DNA from: Lucifuga dentata
Lineage: Eukaryota > Chordata > Actinopteri > Ophidiiformes > Bythitidae
Assembly (NCBI GenBank): GCA_014773175.1
Contig: VXCM01000420.1
Span: 1-64,000 of the forward strand
Length of the DNA: 64,000 nucleotides
Reading direction: 5' to 3'
The notes under the pieces were generated by a model. That model ran no database searches. It worked only from the letters and a program-made list of their open reading frames with translations, and was not told where the DNA came from. Positions within the stretch are counted from its first letter, which is position 1. Each line of letters opens with the position of its first letter. The translations under genes and the position numbers were made by a program. This document shows positions 60,667 to 64,000 of this stretch, piece by piece.

Positions 60667-62328
60667 TCTGATGAGAGTCTTGGGACTGATTTTTGAGCTG
60701 CTCCCTTGAATGTTTACAGACTTCTTTTCCATATTCTCAGTGGCGAGGATACATGGCACCAGAGGAGTTCAAATATCAGACGTTTTTTTTTCTCTGAAAA
60801 TGAACCTCTTGGGATTTTTTTAATTTTACTTTAAAATCTAGTTCAATAAGGGGACTGAGCTTAACTTTGAGAGAGTCTTTGTTGTGATTATAAGGGCTTC
60901 TTCCTTAACACAAATGTATTAAGGTGGTGTCCAAGTTGCTTCACTGTTTGCTAATAGATACGTTTGGCTAATGAGAGATGATCCTGCACATGGATCATTT
61001 GACAGACAATGGAAATGTGTGCTACATCAAATTTGTATGTGTGTTTGCATGTTTGATGCATTTCAGGCTGAGGTACTGACAAAAGTGAAATATATGAGAG
61101 ACTAAGTAGAGAAGTCATTTTTGGTATAAATTTGGCTTGTTAAGCTATTTTTTTCTCTCCGCTAACTGTTTGAGTGGGCTTTCACTTTGTCCATCTTTTT
61201 GACAGTATAAATGTGTTTCTTGGATAAGTACTTTTTATGCAATACTTTTAGTTGCTTTAAAAGTTTCAGCGAGCATCTGCTAACCTTCAGTTTGTTTTAG
61301 ATTTAAATTGAGATTAGTGTTTAATATTAAGGTTGTTAAAATTGCCCTTTGGAGAGCACTGATTTTGACCTGATGGGGGGCACTATAGGAAATCACAGAG
61401 TGTAATCTGGCTCAGAGGCTAATTTGAGCAGACAAGCATGCTTCTTAACACCTAATTACTGCCTTTAAAGCGATTAACCCCAGTTTATCAGCCATAGTCC
61501 TGAATGTCCTCAGTTACCCCTGAAAAATCCCACTGAAGACCTGCATAACTTTACTCCTCCCTTCAAAGTTCTCCGACTTTCTTATGACTTTCTTATTTAC
61601 TGCACAACATTTTTATGTTGTTCCTTATTATGCACTGTCCCATTATTGATTAGTGTTGGTAAGTCAGATGTATTTAGAGTGGGAAAGTTGATGGATGCTG
61701 GCTGCCTCTCTTACCTTTTAGAAGCAGCAGAAATGAATGTATATACTGGATCGCCAGTTTACAGTTAGATTACATTGTGCCTAAATTGCCAGAAGGTCAC
61801 AGTCAGATTGTGTGTGAGAGAGCTGTAGTTTTTTTTTTTTTTGNTTTTTTTTTTTTTTGTTTTTTTTTTTACCAGATCTTGAAACAAAATACTTAAAAAC
61901 TGGACAACACAGATGCCTCAAGCAAAGTGCATTGGCGAATTTTAAAAAAGGAGGATAATAAGTACCACATAAAAAGGAATTCATAAGATGTTTTGAACAT
62001 CTATACAAAAAGGGATCAAAAGAACAGAGATTTTACAATATTTTATCAAAAATGATGTGACAGTTAACAGTGCTTACCTAAAGGTGGCAACACTTTAAAG
62101 CAAAATTATCTGACCACGAAATGAAATTTGGTAAATGGAACAAATTCAATGTGAGTAGCATACTACAATTTAAGGAACATTGCTCCCCTACATTGTTGTA
62201 AAATATTATCTGTATGTCACAGCCTCTAAAATGGCATCACCTATTTTGATGATTTTATGGGTTTTGTTGTATATATATGTATAGATTCTGTTGACAAGAA
62301 TGGACTGAAAAGCCAAAGAAACAATAAA
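60667..62328 (+). other. Probable 3' UTR of rx
   Basis: No coding exon follows the rx stop. AATAAA occurs at 62323-62328, downstream of a T-run with an N at 61844. Inside lies a segment (61360-61500) with CTAATTTGAGC, CCTAATTACTG and GCGATTAACCCC, which could also be regulatory. Confidence 0.4.
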
Positions 62329-63153
62329 GGAACATTTCTATCACAGATCACACAGATGTTTATTGTCTTTTTGCATTTTTCAGCAGCTTATCTTTTTGCT
62401 TTTTCAGCTTTCCAAATTAATTTGTAGTCATTCATTTCAACTCTCCAGAGTGCGACTTTTATGTTCCATTTGCAAAATACTGAATAAAGATACAATAGCA
62501 CCACTGTATAAAACCTTTGACTGTGGATCTTGTTTTCTTTCCACACATGCATTAGTGAGCCACCAGCAGGACTCAGTGCCGTTAATGAGCGCTGACATAC
62601 AATGGGCCATGTAAGCTGTGATAAATCGAGCTGGCCTAAGAGAGACTTGTTGTGTCCATCCAGGCTTGTGGAGCCTTGCCAGGCTGTTAGGCAGATGAAG
62701 CTCCACTCCATCAGGCCTCACCAGGGGTGTCAGTAGGCCCCGCCTGCTTGGCTGCAGAGGGTGAGAGGGCTCATGCTCTAATTGCAGTCTTATAGCCTGT
62801 GTGGCCTGGCTGCCCAAGTTTATTTTTGTTTAGTGGCTTGTGTAGACACTTTGTATGTACTATAGTATATTTAGTAATTTTGCTCTCTCACCACACCTTC
62901 ATCAGAATTACTTTACTTGCCAGTAGCTTCACCCAGAATTTGGAAGAGAAGCATTCTTCCATCTTCTCTTCTTTTCAGACCCAGTAATTAATTACACACA
63001 TTATTATGTTATTTTGCTTGGCCAAGTGTGACTGGGGCTGACTAGCGTGACATGGTCCATGGTGGAAATAATAAGGAAAAGGAGCGGAATTAATTGAGTT
63101 TGATTAAGAACACTTTTCAAAAGGACACCATTTTCCCCTGTTGACATAATTGG

Positions 63154-63237
<84 letters not shown>

Positions 63238-63660
63238 CTGTCTTCTTCCGCAGAGTTGACTTTGCGGAAAAGAACATTTCAGCTGGACAGCAGCTTCCCT
63301 TGTAAGGGCTCATGTGCACACACATGCAAACACGTCACATACTGGAAGGATGAAAGCGTTTTCATCCTTCCAGTGAGTGTGTGAGTTGTCGATCATTTGG
63401 GGAACAAGTTATGGATTTGAAGCCATCTTATATTCAGTATTAGCTATTTTTTTTTTTTTTTTTTNTTTTTTTTTTTTTTTTTGTCCTAATGTTGGTAATA
63501 AAAATAATGGTTAACATGGTGTTTATAAGTTAAGATATCTTAACCACACACTACAACGAATTTATTGAGTTTTGGCACCCCCTACTGGATTGTTGATATA
63601 ACGACAATGGTGTATATTAACGGCTGATTCTGGATCAGATATTGACCTGGATATAGGTTT
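62329..63660. other. Spacer between rx and calreticulin
   Basis: No exon was recognised. The complex, GC-richer patch 62630-62820 could be a non-coding regulatory element. A CT/GT microsatellite lies at 63157-63234 and a T-run with an N at 63465. Confidence 0.4.
63157..63234. repeat. Compound (CT)n(GT)n microsatellite
   Basis: CT units to about 63201, then GT units to about 63234, ending just before GCAGCTG. Confidence 0.95.
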
Positions 63661-63679
63661 CGTGGTTTACTGTGATTGG
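63661..63679 (-). promoter_or_regulatory. Perfect ER stress response element (ERSE) upstream of calreticulin
   Basis: CGTGG-N9-ATTGG is the exact reverse complement of CCAAT-N9-CCACG, the ERSE bound by NF-Y and ATF6/XBP1 in ER chaperone promoters. It lies 146 bases before the calreticulin ATG. ERSEs work in both orientations. A weaker CCAAT-N9-CCATC follows at 63702-63720. Confidence 0.85.
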
Positions 63680-63701
63680 TTGAGACACTCCATCATCTTG
63701 T

Positions 63702-63720
63702 CCAATGGCAGACGGCCATC
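63702..63720 (+). promoter_or_regulatory. Degenerate second ERSE-like site
   Basis: CCAAT at 63702-63706, nine bases, then CCATC instead of CCACG. The CCAAT half is perfect; the other half keeps three of five bases. Confidence 0.35.
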
Positions 63721-63824
63721 TGTTCTCTGGAGCAACTCTAGAATTTCCTGTTTCTTCCTCCTCCACAGGCTGTTTGATTAGCACGTAGGTGGTCAGCAGT
63801 GCAAAATATAGCTGAGTTGTAAAA

Positions 63825-63912
63825 ATGCAAGTCTTGCCTGTGTTTGCGTTAATTCTTACAATATACTGCGTCCATGCAAAGGTTTACTTTCAAGAGACGT
63901 TTCTAGACGGAG
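63825..63912 (+). CDS. calr: Calreticulin, first coding exon (gene continues beyond the window)
   Basis: ATG at 63825 opens MQVLPVFALILTIYCVHA, a signal peptide, followed by KVYFQETFLDGG, matching the start of mature calreticulin (VYFKEQFLDGD in mammals). The exon ends in phase 1 at 63912, followed by GTAAGT. Calreticulin is the ER-lumen calcium-binding lectin chaperone for N-glycoproteins. Only about 29 codons are visible, so the paralog (calr, calr3 or a fish duplicate) cannot be told apart. The ERSE upstream fits an unfolded-protein-response target and supports the call. Confidence 0.87.
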
Positions 63913-64000
63913 GTAAGTTTGGAAGAGAAATTCATATTCGGTGTGCAGGTAACTTCACTTGACTTTAGCCATAAGTTTTATCCCATGTCGTCTCTATTAA

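Overview
The window is vertebrate nuclear DNA, almost certainly from a teleost fish. The genes have vertebrate exon-intron structure with GT-AG introns. The identifiable proteins are vertebrate families (lysyl oxidase, nicotinamide riboside kinase, caytaxin, Rx/RAX homeobox, calreticulin, glutamate transporter). The spacer DNA is AT-rich, full of CA/GT/CT microsatellites, Tc1-like remnants and short inverted-repeat elements typical of fish genomes. Nothing looks prokaryotic, and there is no CRISPR, operon or rRNA. Many positions carry a single N, often inside a homopolymer or between two exact copies of a 62-65 bp segment, which points to imperfect contig joins.

Layout: 1-7.7 kb is gene-poor and begins with the tail of a LINE. 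At 7.77-10.36 kb (+) lies a two-exon gene whose coiled segment matches the PRR16 (Largen)/INSYN1 family. 10.4-20.2 kb is gene-poor and rich in inverted-repeat elements, including one nested insertion. At 20.3-25.3 kb (-) lies a complete seven-exon lysyl oxidase gene (505 aa). 25.3-32.7 kb holds no recognised gene, a sequencing gap and two unexplained ORFs with promoter-like flanks. At 32.7-35.0 kb (-) lies a complete seven-exon nmrk2-type kinase (200 aa). At 39.4-44.9 kb (-) lies atcay (caytaxin; ten coding exons by my model, 343 aa). Between 48 and 50.2 kb (-) are an unidentified exon-like ORF and a lone C-terminal exon of an SLC1A glutamate transporter. At 56.9-60.7 kb (+) lies a complete three-exon Rx homeobox gene (325 aa). 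At 63.8 kb (+) calreticulin starts; only its first coding exon is inside the window, with a perfect ER-stress element about 150 bp upstream.

How the genes fit: these are not one pathway. The gene order is informative as an ancient linkage block. ATCAY, NMRK2 and RAX2 lie close together on human 19p13. PRR16 lies near LOX on human 5q23, and INSYN1 near LOXL1 on 15q24. Here a third PRR16/INSYN1-like gene sits beside a LOX-family gene, next to ATCAY-NMRK2-RAX2. I infer that this window preserves a paralogous copy of the block in which the PRR16/INSYN1-like and LOX-like members may have been lost in mammals. Exon limits were worked out by hand from splice sites and reading-frame closure; no database search was run.
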